DNA from: JBBDXA01 sp040902585 | Lineage (GTDB): Bacteria > Planctomycetota > Phycisphaerae > Phycisphaerales > Phycisphaeraceae | Assembly: GCA_040902585.1 (NCBI GenBank) | Contig: JBBDXA010000132.1 | Location: forward strand, 1 to 64,000 | Direction: 5' to 3' | Length of the DNA stretch: 64,000 bases | In this document: one piece after another, positions 9,871 through 18,295 of the stretch | How the letters are laid out: each line of letters begins with the position of its first letter | Position numbering within the stretch: position 1 is the stretch's first letter | Translations under genes and position numbers: made by a program | Notes under the pieces: model-generated | Seen by the model: the letters and a program-made list of their open reading frames with translations, nothing else | Told to the model about the DNA's origin: nothing | Databases searched by the model: none

Positions 9871-9952
9871 TCTATGCCATCATCGAGCCACACCGCGTGG
9901 ATCGATCGATTGGTGCAATGGGAGTTGACCGGGGAGGGGATTGGGTGACTGC

Positions 9953-12664
9953 TCATCGCAAGGCTTCTTCGCCGGATGATGATTCTCCGAGCTTGTGAAT
10001 TGTCAGGCCGGCCAGGTCTTTCTGTGTCACGGGCAGGAGCAGGCTGGCGAAGTAGCCGACGCCGAAGCAGGTGGTGAGGCCGATGGCGGCATAGAGATAG
10101 CCGCTGATCTTCGTGAAGTAGGGCATGGCGAACATGACGGCCGCGCCGACGATGACGCCGATGAGCGCGCCTGGGCCGTTGCATTTCTTTGTAAGCACGC
10201 CCATGGCGAACAGGCCGCCGAGCACGCCCATGAACAGGCCGATGATCATCAGGAATTTATCGAACAGGCTTTTGATGCTGGGATCGACGAAGAGAAGGCC
10301 CAGCAGCGTGCCGAGGATGCCCAGGAGCAGCGTGACGGTGCGGGCGGCATTGAGATAGCCGCGCTCAGTTGTCAAGGCATTGAATGGACGAAGGAAATCG
10401 GTGACGACCGCGGTGGCGGTGGAGTTCATACTCGTGGAGATCGTGGACTGTGCCGCGGCGAAGATGCCGGCAACGATCAGCCCCGCCAGCCCGACAGGCA
10501 CCTGATCGGCGATAAAGAGCGGGAAAATCTGATCGGTCATGAACGTCGCATCGAGTTTGTCAGGATTGGATTGATAGAACGCGAAAAGGCCCGTGCCCAG
10601 GCCGAAAAAGAGAAACGATGCAGGGATCGCCAGGATCGCGGCGAACCAGATCGAACGGGCCGCCCGCTTCTGATCCGGCGTGGTCATGTACCTTTGCACC
10701 ACAGCCTGATCGGCGGTGTAGCTGGAAATATTCTGCCCGATCGCGCCGATGATTACGACCCACAGGGCGAGACTGGTGCTGGTCGCATCCCAATGGAAAT
10801 TGAAAGTGTGCAGCTTGTTGTGTTTGGTAGCTGCGTCGAGCAGGCCGCCGAGTCCGCCATCGGTGCCGGAGGCCATGATGATGAAGCAGACCAGCGCTCC
10901 GCCGAGGAGGACGAAGGTTTGGATCGTGTCGGTCCAGATCACAGCTTCGACGCCGCCGAGCGTGCAGTAGATGATGCTCAGAACGCCCATGATCAGGACG
11001 CACTGCGACGCGGTCAGCGGCGTGACCGTCGCTAGCGCGAGGCCCGCCAGCGACATGACAATCGCCATGCGAAAGATATGAAAGATGGTGAACGAGGCGC
11101 TGCCGAAGAGGCGCACGGGGAGGTTGAAACGCTTCTGCAGGTACTCGTATGCACTGGTCGCATCGATCCTGCGGAAGAAAGGCAGCGCGAGGTAGACCGC
11201 GATCGGCGCGACGGCGAGGATCATCATGTTGCCCATGAGATAGACCCAGTCCTGCGCGTAGGCCTTGGCGGGGATCGCCATGTAGGTGATCGAGGAAAGC
11301 ATGGTGGCGAAGATGGAGCAGCCCGCCGCCCACCAGACGACGCGCTGGCCGCCGCGGAAGTAGTCATCGGTGTTCTTGTTGCGGCGGGTGAAGTAGATGC
11401 CGACGCCGACCATCGCGAGCAGGTAGAGCACGAGCACGGCGAAGTTCACAGCCCCGAAGGAGCGATCCGGACTGACCGGCGTGACAAGCCAGACCTGCGT
11501 CGTTCGCACGCGCGGCTTCACTTCACCGCTGGCGACGATGATGCCCTTGCCCCAGCGCGCAGGCGGTGTCGTCACTTGATTAGACGGGCTCGCGCCGGCA
11601 TCGATCCAGGTGTCAGTGATGGTGTGATACGCCCAGGTCCTTTTCGGGAACCCGGGGTGAGTCTTGGCAAACTCAGGGTCTTGTGCGATGCGTTTCATCA
11701 GTTCGCCGTCGGCGCCGCTGAGGATGAAGATGTGCGACTGGCCGATCGCGGATGCAGTGCCCGCCATGATCGGTCGCGGTGCGTCGGCGCGCCTGCGCCA
11801 TGGATTAGCGAACTCGCCTTGACCGCGATAAGTATCGGCCTTCGCGTCGAAGGCAGCTTTGTCGAAACTCTTCGGATTGAACTCGTACACATCCGCCAGC
11901 GCGACGATGCCCGCATCGCCCGTGATCGCCGGGTTCTGCATGCGTCCGCCGATGACGTAGATGCAGTCATCGAATCCGTTGTGCTGGGCGGCGACGAGAT
12001 TGAACGCGCGAGCCGGACCGGGCCAGGGCGGCAGAATCTCCCATTCCGCTTTGGGCCCCTTCGCATCATCGAGCGCGGATAGATTGAGCCGGGCGAAGAA
12101 GGTGGTCGCGGTGGTAAGTGCCTGATCAGTCTGACCGCCCGCGATGTAGACCGTGTTGCCGATGATCGCCGCTGCGCCGTAGACGAGCGGTTGCGGCAGG
12201 TCAGGGAGGGGCGAAGTCGAAAGCGAGTTTAGTTCCGCATCCCACTTGAGCAGGAAGACGTTGGCGAAAGTGCTGGTGGCGTCGTTCCCGCCGATGCAGA
12301 CGATGCCGCGCGGCGAGTTCACGCATGCGCCGTAGCCCACAGCCCGAGCCAGTTTGAAGCCCGTCCGCCAGTTGTACTTGCCCTCGGTTGTCTTCGTCAA
12401 CACCCACGCCTCATCGTGCCACACCTTGGGCACTTTCCATAAATCCTCGCCATCCGCAACAGGGAAATTCGCGCCGCCCGCGACGATGAGCGCCTCGTTG
12501 TGTACACCCACGAACGGACCGGCAACGCCCAGCGCATCAGGCAGCGCGGGCAGCGGTTCCCATTTCAGGTGCCGTGACGAAGTCCGTGGGGCATCTTCCT
12601 CGCCTGATAAGGCAGCCGCGAAGCCAAGCGAGATTATGAAAATGAGAAGCCAGCGGAACTTCAT
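9953..12664 (-). CDS. NanM-like Kelch mutarotase fused to sodium/solute symporter
   Basis: The product has 903 residues. A signal peptide (MKFRWLLIFIISLGFAAALSG) leads into about 375 residues of Kelch repeats with repeated GG-containing blades (VYIAGGQ, IYVIGGR, IFILSGADG). This resembles the cyclically permuted relatives of NanM/YjhT, the periplasmic N-acetylneuraminate mutarotase. A multi-helix sodium:solute symporter (SSS) domain follows from about residue 400 (FTRRNKNTDDYFRGG, then SSITYMAIPAKAYAQ). The fusion would present the correct anomer outside the membrane and import it with Na+. Sialic acid or a related sugar is an inference. ATG 12664 is preferred over the longer frame from 12742 because CTGGAGG sits just before it and a signal peptide follows. 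It is the last gene of a leftward operon. Confidence 0.88.
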   Translation of the reverse strand: MKFRWLLIFIISLGFAAALSGEEDAPRTSSRHLKWEPLPALPDALGVAGPFVGVHNEALIVAGGANFPVADGEDLWKVPKVWHDEAWVLTKTTEGKYNWRTGFKLARAVGYGACVNSPRGIVCIGGNDATSTFANVFLLKWDAELNSLSTSPLPDLPQPLVYGAAAIIGNTVYIAGGQTDQALTTATTFFARLNLSALDDAKGPKAEWEILPPWPGPARAFNLVAAQHNGFDDCIYVIGGRMQNPAITGDAGIVALADVYEFNPKSFDKAAFDAKADTYRGQGEFANPWRRRADAPRPIMAGTASAIGQSHIFILSGADGELMKRIAQDPEFAKTHPGFPKRTWAYHTITDTWIDAGASPSNQVTTPPARWGKGIIVASGEVKPRVRTTQVWLVTPVSPDRSFGAVNFAVLVLYLLAMVGVGIYFTRRNKNTDDYFRGGQRVVWWAAGCSIFATMLSSITYMAIPAKAYAQDWVYLMGNMMILAVAPIAVYLALPFFRRIDATSAYEYLQKRFNLPVRLFGSASFTIFHIFRMAIVMSLAGLALATVTPLTASQCVLIMGVLSIIYCTLGGVEAVIWTDTIQTFVLLGGALVCFIIMASGTDGGLGGLLDAATKHNKLHTFNFHWDATSTSLALWVVIIGAIGQNISSYTADQAVVQRYMTTPDQKRAARSIWFAAILAIPASFLFFGLGTGLFAFYQSNPDKLDATFMTDQIFPLFIADQVPVGLAGLIVAGIFAAAQSTISTSMNSTATAVVTDFLRPFNALTTERGYLNAARTVTLLLGILGTLLGLLFVDPSIKSLFDKFLMIIGLFMGVLGGLFAMGVLTKKCNGPGALIGVIVGAAVMFAMPYFTKISGYLYAAIGLTTCFGVGYFASLLLPVTQKDLAGLTIHKLGESSSGEEALR

Positions 12665-12738
12665 TGCGAAACCTCCAGCGAGACAGGCGAAGCCGACAGG
12701 GCCGCCGCGATGGACCGCCTTGAGCTTCCCGTCTGCTT

Positions 12739-14229
12739 TCATGCCAGCAGCGGTTGGATGACATGCCCATGCACATCGGTGAGCCTGCGGTTGATGCCGT
12801 TGTGATAGTACGAAAGCTTGGTGTGATCGATGCCCATCAGGTGCAGGCAGGTGGCGTGAAGATCGTAGGAGTAAGCGATGTCCTTCACGGACTGGAAGCC
12901 GAGGTCATCGGTCTCGCCGTAGCTCACGCCGCCCTTGATGCCGCCGCCCGCGAGCCATGTGGTGTAGGCACCGGCGTTATGATCGCGGCCTTTGCCGCCC
13001 TGAGCACCGGGCTGTCTGCCGAACTCGGTCGAGCAGATGACGAGTGTGTCGTCGAGCATGCCGCGGGCTTTCAGGTCACTGAGCAATGCAGCCGCGCCGT
13101 GGTCCAGCACCGGGCCCCAGTAGCCGTGATCGCGCGGGAGGTCTTCGTGTGAATCCCAGTTGGGGCGGATTTTTTTCGCGGTGGTGTTCTCCGCGCCGCA
13201 GAAGAGTTGAACGAAGCGCACACCGCGCTCGACGAGCCGCCGCGCCAGCAGACACTGCCTTGCGAAAGGGCCGAGGTCTTCGTGTTCAAGCTGATAAAGA
13301 TCGAGTGTCGCCTTGGATTCGCCGGCCAGGTCCGTCACCGAAGGCACGCTCAGTTGCAGCTTGGCCGCCAGCTCCATCGCCGCGATACGGGCTTCGAGTT
13401 CGGATTCGCCTGTGCGTTTGTCCGCATGCCTGCGATTGAGCTGTTGAAGGAACGCGCGGGCTGAAGCTTCCTCTTCGCGCGAACCGGTTTCGAAGCCCTC
13501 CGCAGGGAAGAGGTCAGCCACGGGATCGCGTTTGGCGTCGGTGGTGAACGCGGTGCCTTGATGGACAGCCGGGAGAAAACCGGCACCCCAATTCAGAGGC
13601 CCGCCGGGCGGCAGGCCGCGCGGGTCGGGGAGGACGACGAAGGCGGGCAGGTTCTCCGACGCGCTGCCCAGACCGTAGGTCACCCACGCGCCCATGCTCG
13701 GGAAGCCGGGGAAAATAAAGCCGGTGTTCATCATGAAGCAGGCCGGCCCGTGCAGGGCGGTCTTGCTCTTCATCGAATGAATGAACGCCATGTCATCGAC
13801 GCACGCAGCCAACTTCGGCAAGAGGTCGGACACCCACAGCCCCGACTGCCCGCGCTGTCTGAACTTCCAGAAGCTCGGCTGACAGTTGCCCGGCTTGGAC
13901 GCGAAGAACTGAAGATCACCGGTCGGATCAAAAGGCTTGCCCGCGCGGCGCTCGAGCTCCGGCTTGTAATCGAAGGTATCCACGTGGCTCATGCCGCCGG
14001 GACAGAAGATGTGGATGACGCGCTGAGCCCGCGGGGCAAAGTGAGGCGGGCGCACGGCCAGCGGATGGCGCTGCGGAAGGGGGGCACCCGCGTCAGCCGC
14101 CTGCGCTGATGCCGTGATGCCATCGCGCGAAAGCAGATCGGTCAGCGCGACCATGCCGAAGCCACCAGCCATCGTGGAAAGAAACTGACGCCGGCCATGC
14201 GAGGCTCGAGTTGTTTGACGGTTATCCAT
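12739..14229 (-). CDS. DUF1501 protein with Tat signal
   Basis: The product has 496 residues. The N-terminus GRRQFLSTMAGGFGMVALTD is a twin-arginine-like export signal. The body is the DUF1501 family, related to the alkaline phosphatase/sulfatase fold: HIFCPGGMSHVDTFDYKPE near the start, DTLVICSTEFGRQPGAQGGKGRDHN in the C-terminal half. The family is abundant in planctomycetes and usually sits next to PSD1/DUF1549/DUF1553 genes; its reaction is not established. The gene starts 3 bases after the stop of the PSD1 gene, so the two are probably translationally coupled and act together in the periplasm. Confidence 0.92.
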   Translation of the reverse strand: MDNRQTTRASHGRRQFLSTMAGGFGMVALTDLLSRDGITASAQAADAGAPLPQRHPLAVRPPHFAPRAQRVIHIFCPGGMSHVDTFDYKPELERRAGKPFDPTGDLQFFASKPGNCQPSFWKFRQRGQSGLWVSDLLPKLAACVDDMAFIHSMKSKTALHGPACFMMNTGFIFPGFPSMGAWVTYGLGSASENLPAFVVLPDPRGLPPGGPLNWGAGFLPAVHQGTAFTTDAKRDPVADLFPAEGFETGSREEEASARAFLQQLNRRHADKRTGESELEARIAAMELAAKLQLSVPSVTDLAGESKATLDLYQLEHEDLGPFARQCLLARRLVERGVRFVQLFCGAENTTAKKIRPNWDSHEDLPRDHGYWGPVLDHGAAALLSDLKARGMLDDTLVICSTEFGRQPGAQGGKGRDHNAGAYTTWLAGGGIKGGVSYGETDDLGFQSVKDIAYSYDLHATCLHLMGIDHTKLSYYHNGINRRLTDVHGHVIQPLLA

Positions 14230-14232
14230 ACA

Positions 14233-17229
14233 TCAATCCACGTAAACAAATTCGTTCGCATTCAGCAGCATCCGGCAGAACTGAAACAGACTCTGCTCCT
14301 GAACCAGCTCCAGGGCCAGCTTCTTCTCCACCTCCGTCGGCCCCCGGCTGAAGGCGAGTCGAAACGCCATGTCGATACGCTCATCGCCCTTGGCCTCGCG
14401 CTCCAGTCGCTGCGCGAAAAGTCGAGCCTGATCCATCATGAAGCGGTTGTTCAGCAGGGCGAGGGATTGCAGGGCGGTGGTGGTGCGGTTGCGCGTGGGC
14501 GTGAGCACCGAAGGGTCCGGGCAATCGAGCGCGGTCAGGAACGTGTTGGGCGTGGTGCGCACGACGAAGCGGTAGATGGTTCGCCGCCACAATTCAGGGC
14601 GATCCGGCGCGAAAAAGGTGTAGACCGGCGCGTACTCCTGCCGGTATTTGAAGTCTTCGTAGCCCGGGCCGCCCATCTTCGTGTTGAGCGAACCGCTGAC
14701 CGTGAGCACCGCATCGCGCACGGCTTCAACCTCCAGCCGATGCGGGTTCATGCGCCAGAGCAGCCGATTGTCCGCATCGACAGACGCGGCCGCGGAGTTG
14801 GACATGGAACTCTGTCGATAGGTCTGACTGGTCACGATCAACCGATGCATCGCCTTGAGCGACCCCTTGCGGCGACCGAGTTCGCCCGCCAGCCAGTCGA
14901 GCAATTCAGGATGCGAAGGCCGGCCGCCCGCGAACCCGAAGTCGCTGGGCGTGCTCACGATGCCCTGCCCGAAGTGGTAGTACCAGAGTCGATTGACGAT
15001 GACGCGCGAAGTCAGCGGGTTGGCAGGATCGGTGATCCACTTTGCCAGCGCGAGCCGCCGTTTGCCTTCGGGGTCTTCCAGCTTGGCGAGCGATGTGTCG
15101 AGCGTTTGAATGCACGAGAGCGCAGCCGGCGCGACCGCATCCAGCGGCAAAGCCGGGTCGCCACGCTGAAGCACATGCACCGGCTCAGGCCGGCCTGACA
15201 CCACCGCGTAAACCTGTCCTTCCGCAGGCATCGGCCCCAGCTCAACCAGACGCTTCTGCAAACGATCCTGTTCCTCGCGCAGGCTCTTGATCCGGGCCAG
15301 TTGTTCAGGCGTTTGCGCATCGGGCGCGTCGGGAACAAGCCGGGGATCACCGAAGAAAACCTGGTCGTGGCTGATGTCGTTGCCGCCATCGAGCGCGACG
15401 AGCGTGAGGAATCGCGCCTTGGGATCGAGGTCGATGTCGATGGGAATGCCGGGCGTGTCCTGATCGACGCGCGTGAGTTTCAGTTGTGGCTTGCCGTCGA
15501 GATAGACACCGCAGAGCGCGTGGGCGCTCGCTTCGCGTCCGCCGTAGCCCGCAACAGCGCGGAAGGTCGCGCGGCGACGGTACTCCGGATGCTTCGCGCG
15601 GATCGCATCCAGATCGAAGGTGATGATCTTGTTGGCGTGCAGGCCGAGGAGCGAGTGGCCGTCGCTGTTGTAGTTGATGCCGGAAAGCTCGGTGCTTCGC
15701 TGCGAATGCACGGGACCGAGCTGCACATAGTCCCACGTCTTGCCGCCGGTCGCGGGCAGGTCTTCCAGTGTCAGCCCCGTCGAAGAGATCGGCACAACAG
15801 CCTTGGGCCCGGGAATCACGATGCCATCGACGAACTCAACCGCCGAAGGCACAAACGCATTGACCTTCACGCCGTCGAGGTACCCGACCAGGCCGCGCGT
15901 CGGCTTACCGGTGCGCGGGTCGATGCCCTGCGTTTTTACCCCGGTGCCGGAGCCGTTGCCGCCGCCGATGATGTCCGCCAGATCGAGGCCTTTGCCTTCC
16001 AGTGTGCCCAGTTCCGCCAGCACCTGCGCCTGTTGCTTCTTGGTCTCTGCGATCTCTTTCGCGATGCCGTCACCGGCTGCGGGCACTTTCCGATCGCCGC
16101 GCTTCACGCCACTGAACACCGCCCACAGCGCGTAGTAATCCTTCTGCGGAATGGGATCGATCTTGTGATCGTGACATCGAGCGCAGTTGACGGTCAAGCC
16201 CATGGCAGCGCTGATGACGGTCGTGACCATGTCATCCAGATCATCCGCGCGGGCCTGGGCGCGGAGGGCACCACTCTGCGTCTCCACCTGTCCGACAAAG
16301 TCAAAAGGCCCTGCCGCGAGAAAGCCCGTCGCGATGATCGCATCAGGATTCGTCGGATCAATCACATCGCCGGCAATCTGTTCCTGAAGGAAGCGATCGT
16401 ATGGTTTGTCGCTGTTGAAGGATTCGATGACGTAATCGCGATAGCGCCAGGCGTGATCGCGGCGCATGTCGCGTTCAAAGCCATGCGTGTCAGCATAGTG
16501 CGCGATATCCAGCCAGTGACGGGCCCAGCGCTCGCCCAGGTGCGGTGAGGCGAGAAGTTGATCGACCAGCTTCTCGTAGGCGTCCGGCGCGTCATCGTTG
16601 ACGAAGGCGTCGACTTCCTTCGGCGTCGGCGGCAGGCCGAGCAGATCGAAGTAAAGCCGGCGAACGAGCGTGCGCCGATCCGCCTCAGGCGAGGGCAGCA
16701 GACTGCGTTCCGTCAGGCGCGCGAACACAAAGCGATCGATCGGATTCTTCTCCCACTTCGGCGGCAACCCCGCAGGCGTCGGCGGGTCAACCGCCTTCAC
16801 CGGTTGAAGGGACCACCACGTGTGATCAGCCTTGGGTTTCTCCTTCAGCACGAGCCCCTCCGGCCAGGTCGCACCCTCCTTGATCCACTGGCGCAGCGTC
16901 TGTCTCTGTGCAGCGGTCAGCGGCTGACCTTCTTCAGGCATGTCGGGAGGCACGCCAGCCTCCTCCGGCGTCACCAGCTTGATGAGCCGACTCGCATCCG
17001 GATTCCCGACCGTAATTGCTGCGCCGTTGCGGCCGCCTTTGAGCAGGTCAGCCCGCGTCGCGAGTGAAAGTTTTCCCTTGCGGCTCTCCTCGTGATGACA
17101 GCGAATGCAGTGGTTCTCAAGGATGGCGAGCGCCGCAGCCGCGTTTTCTTCCGCAGCCGCGCCCTGTGACCACAGGCACATCATCATCGCCGCGAAATAG
17201 GCAGGCCTCGCTCGCATGTTGTTCATCAT
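14233..17229 (-). CDS. PSD1 cytochrome c protein with DUF1549 and DUF1553 domains
   Basis: The product has 998 residues. A signal peptide is followed by a planctomycete-type cytochrome c domain with heme motif C41-I-R-C-H45. DUF1549 starts near residue 160 (NPIDRFVFARL, then RRLYFDLLGLPPTPKEVDAFV) and contains a second CxxCH (NCARCHDH). A concanavalin-like insertion follows, and DUF1553 forms the C-terminus (LAKWITDPANPLTSRVIVNRLWYYHFGQG). It is a periplasmic, probably electron-transferring protein with no proven substrate. It is the partner of the DUF1501 gene directly downstream. The start at 17229 has no strong ribosome site; ATG 17217 is an alternative. Confidence 0.93.
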   Translation of the reverse strand: MMNNMRARPAYFAAMMMCLWSQGAAAEENAAAALAILENHCIRCHHEESRKGKLSLATRADLLKGGRNGAAITVGNPDASRLIKLVTPEEAGVPPDMPEEGQPLTAAQRQTLRQWIKEGATWPEGLVLKEKPKADHTWWSLQPVKAVDPPTPAGLPPKWEKNPIDRFVFARLTERSLLPSPEADRRTLVRRLYFDLLGLPPTPKEVDAFVNDDAPDAYEKLVDQLLASPHLGERWARHWLDIAHYADTHGFERDMRRDHAWRYRDYVIESFNSDKPYDRFLQEQIAGDVIDPTNPDAIIATGFLAAGPFDFVGQVETQSGALRAQARADDLDDMVTTVISAAMGLTVNCARCHDHKIDPIPQKDYYALWAVFSGVKRGDRKVPAAGDGIAKEIAETKKQQAQVLAELGTLEGKGLDLADIIGGGNGSGTGVKTQGIDPRTGKPTRGLVGYLDGVKVNAFVPSAVEFVDGIVIPGPKAVVPISSTGLTLEDLPATGGKTWDYVQLGPVHSQRSTELSGINYNSDGHSLLGLHANKIITFDLDAIRAKHPEYRRRATFRAVAGYGGREASAHALCGVYLDGKPQLKLTRVDQDTPGIPIDIDLDPKARFLTLVALDGGNDISHDQVFFGDPRLVPDAPDAQTPEQLARIKSLREEQDRLQKRLVELGPMPAEGQVYAVVSGRPEPVHVLQRGDPALPLDAVAPAALSCIQTLDTSLAKLEDPEGKRRLALAKWITDPANPLTSRVIVNRLWYYHFGQGIVSTPSDFGFAGGRPSHPELLDWLAGELGRRKGSLKAMHRLIVTSQTYRQSSMSNSAAASVDADNRLLWRMNPHRLEVEAVRDAVLTVSGSLNTKMGGPGYEDFKYRQEYAPVYTFFAPDRPELWRRTIYRFVVRTTPNTFLTALDCPDPSVLTPTRNRTTTALQSLALLNNRFMMDQARLFAQRLEREAKGDERIDMAFRLAFSRGPTEVEKKLALELVQEQSLFQFCRMLLNANEFVYVD

Positions 17230-17299
17230 AAGCGGTGATCTTCAAATCGGGCGGAGAATGAATGAAGTCGTGGGACACGCAAGCAGGCGCAGGTGCGAA

Positions 17300-18109
17300 T
17301 TACTTCTTCGTCCGCTTCTGCGTGAACATCCACTCCAGCAGTTCCGGATCGCTGAACGCCTTGCTCCAACTGTTGTGTCCGACGCCGGGGTAGAGCGTCC
17401 ACTTCGCCTTGCTGTCCTTTGATGCCGCCTTGATCGCGTCGATCATGTTGCCGGTCTTCTCGGGCGTGATGACGGTGTCCTTGTCGCCGTGGAACGCCCA
17501 GATGGGCAGGTGGGTCAGGGCTTTCGCCTGCGTAAGGTCGCCGCCGCCGCAGACGGGTGCCGCCGCTGCGAAGAAGTGCGGATAGCGCTGGATCATCTCC
17601 CACGTGCCGTACCCGCCCATGGACAGGCCGGTGATGTAGATCCGCGCCGGGTCCACCGCTTCCGTTTTGATCAGTTCTTCCACCAGGGCCTTGGCGAGCG
17701 CGAGACTGCGCGAAGGCTTGCCTTCCATCGTGTCGCGCGGGGTGGACCAGCCATAGGTTGCCCACAGTTCCTTCTCGGGTGCCTGCGGGAGCACGATGTA
17801 ACACGGATATTTCTCCCGCGTCTGCGCCGAAGCGAAAAGGGGTTTGAAATGCCCGACCTGTTTGGCGTTGTCATCGCCGCGCTCGCCGGCTCCGTGCAGG
17901 CACAGCAGCAGCGGAAACTTCCCGCCTTTCTTGACCTGCGGCGGCGCGAGGTAGCGGTAGTGCAGCACTTCATCCGGCTGATCCTTCGGACTGAAGGTAC
18001 GCGCCTCCGGCTCCGTCGATACAGCCTTGACGTCGTCGGCTGCGCTCAAGGGCGATGTGATTAGAGTGAATGCGAGCAGAACCAAAAAACTCAGATGCGT
18101 GCGCGTCAT
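17300..18109 (-). CDS. Secreted alpha/beta hydrolase (esterase/PHB-depolymerase-like)
   Basis: The product has 269 residues from the preferred ATG at 18109, which opens a signal peptide (MTRTHLSFLVLLAFTLITSPLSAAD). The longer frame from 18277 adds an implausible leader. The oxyanion region is FPLLLCLHGAGERGDDN, the nucleophile elbow GLSMGGYG, and the catalytic His is probably in GVGHNSW near the C-terminus. This is the family of small secreted carboxylesterases related to PHB depolymerase and prolyl oligopeptidase. It is the first gene of the leftward run ending in the sugar symporter, so it may deacylate a carbohydrate substrate (inference). It diverges from the next gene across a 186-base spacer. 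Confidence 0.85.
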   Translation of the reverse strand: MTRTHLSFLVLLAFTLITSPLSAADDVKAVSTEPEARTFSPKDQPDEVLHYRYLAPPQVKKGGKFPLLLCLHGAGERGDDNAKQVGHFKPLFASAQTREKYPCYIVLPQAPEKELWATYGWSTPRDTMEGKPSRSLALAKALVEELIKTEAVDPARIYITGLSMGGYGTWEMIQRYPHFFAAAAPVCGGGDLTQAKALTHLPIWAFHGDKDTVITPEKTGNMIDAIKAASKDSKAKWTLYPGVGHNSWSKAFSDPELLEWMFTQKRTKK

Positions 18110-18295
18110 GATCCAGGACCTCGTTGGCGGGTGGGGACAGAGCAAGTGATGGTAGCACAGGGCAGCGGACTCGAAGGATCGACAGCAACCCTGTGTCAAA
18201 CCAAGTGCGCAGGCATGAACGGACACCGTGCCAGTTATGATGACGATTAAGAAAAGCGCAGCCCCCTTTGAGGGCAAGGAACGAGGACAACATCA

